Below are positions 6,288-6,509 of a stretch of 6,509 bases of DNA, one piece after another. The translations under genes and the position numbers were made by a program. Every line of letters starts with the position of its first letter. The first letter of the stretch is position 1. Source of the stretch: DATKZB01 sp035528235 (GTDB taxonomy: Bacteria > Planctomycetota > Phycisphaerae > FEN-1346); contig DATKZB010000123.1 in NCBI GenBank assembly GCA_035528235.1, positions 1 through 6,509 on the forward strand. The letters run 5' to 3'. The notes below the pieces were generated by a model. That model was not told the origin of the DNA. It made no database searches and saw nothing but the letters and a program-made list of their open reading frames with translations.

Positions 6288-6427
6288 CGACAAGGCGTTG
6301 GCGACAAGTAGCGTTGTAGGGTTTAACGCGCGGGACGCTCCGGCGGTTTCCCTGAATCGCGAGGGTACCCCGGCGGACCCGGTCGCGGCAACCGGAAATC
6401 GCCTGTGCCAGGGGACCGCGCGTGTTT

Positions 6428-6504
6428 GCGCGGCGGGTCCCCGTACCCGCCGCGCTCGCCGTAGGATTCTGGCGTGGCGCGGTGGGTGCGGGGACCCACC
6501 GCGC
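6428..6504. repeat. Paired inverted 28-bp palindromic elements (REPIN-like), copy 2
   Basis: This is the same arrangement as at 4592-4668. The first element (6428-6455) has arms GCGCGGCGGGT and ACCCGCCGCGC with loop CCCCGT. A 21-bp spacer (6456-6476) follows, then the second element (6477-6504), which on the minus strand has arms GCGCGGTGGGT and ACCCACCGCGC with loop CCCCGC. Spacer length is identical to the first pair, although the spacer sequences are not alike. Only 5 bases follow before the window ends, so more copies could lie beyond. No heptamers flank this copy on its left side. Confidence 0.88.
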
Positions 6505-6509
6505 TGCCA

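Larger units (their letters stand above)
6104..6427. other. Non-coding leader/intergenic region upstream of the oxidoreductase
   Basis: I see no credible gene in this stretch on either strand. It should contain the oxidoreductase promoter. A weak minus-strand -10-like TAAGAT lies within the AT-rich patch around 6155-6172, but no matching -35 is evident, so no promoter is called. The stretch carries the two hairpins described separately, an 8-bp direct repeat GCGACAAG (6287-6294 and 6301-6308), and GGGTACCC at 6363-6370. Its far end runs into the second palindrome pair. Confidence 0.6.

Noticed and set aside
6104..6307. 68-residue N-terminal extension of the oxidoreductase
   Set aside because: The extension is Arg/Ala-rich, overlaps the hairpins and would bury a perfect Tat signal. 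The ATG at 6103 has AGGAGG at ideal spacing.

Overview
The window is GC-rich DNA (roughly two thirds G+C by eye) with strong G/C bias at third codon positions. It carries a small set of mostly exported or membrane proteins: an MscS-type channel, a very large secreted multidomain glycoside hydrolase with NEW3-like and CBM9-like modules, and a Tat-exported Gfo/Idh/MocA oxidoreductase. That combination, with AT-rich heptamer repeats and GC-rich palindromes between genes, fits a polysaccharide-degrading Planctomycetota (or related PVC / Hydrogenedentes-like) environmental genome. The taxon is an inference; no rRNA or other marker gene is present.

Layout. Positions 2-136 (+) look like the 3' end of an upstream gene. 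The MscS-family channel (160-1014, +) follows after a short gap. The glycoside hydrolase gene (1070-4493, +) starts 55 nt later. Its reading frame breaks at a short CG-dinucleotide tract at 3892-3900: the first 944 codons end at a TAA at 3902-3904, while the C-terminal CBM9-like module continues in another frame (3903-4493). On the opposite strand, converging on it, is the oxidoreductase gene (4718-6103, -). The interval between the two stop codons (4494-4717) is filled by a symmetric repeat assembly: heptamers RGATTTC pointing right, two 28-bp near-perfect palindromes in opposite orientation 21 bp apart, and heptamers AGATTGY pointing left. Upstream of the oxidoreductase (6104-6509) no gene is visible. 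That stretch holds two strong hairpins and, at its far end, a second copy of the paired 28-bp palindromes with the same 21-bp spacing.

How the parts may work together. The hydrolase would act outside the cytoplasm on a glycan that its binding modules hold. The oxidoreductase would act on a sugar or sugar derivative in the periplasm. This pairing suggests carbohydrate use, but substrates cannot be read from the sequence, and the convergent arrangement rules out a shared operon. The channel is probably an unrelated housekeeping neighbour.

The most unusual content is the repeat system. Four copies of a 28-bp palindrome show a compensatory base-pair change in the stem, are arranged as two inverted pairs with identical 21-bp spacers of unrelated sequence, and flank the oxidoreductase gene. 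This resembles the paired REP (REPIN/BIME) elements of gamma-proteobacteria. No transposase that could mobilise them is in the window.
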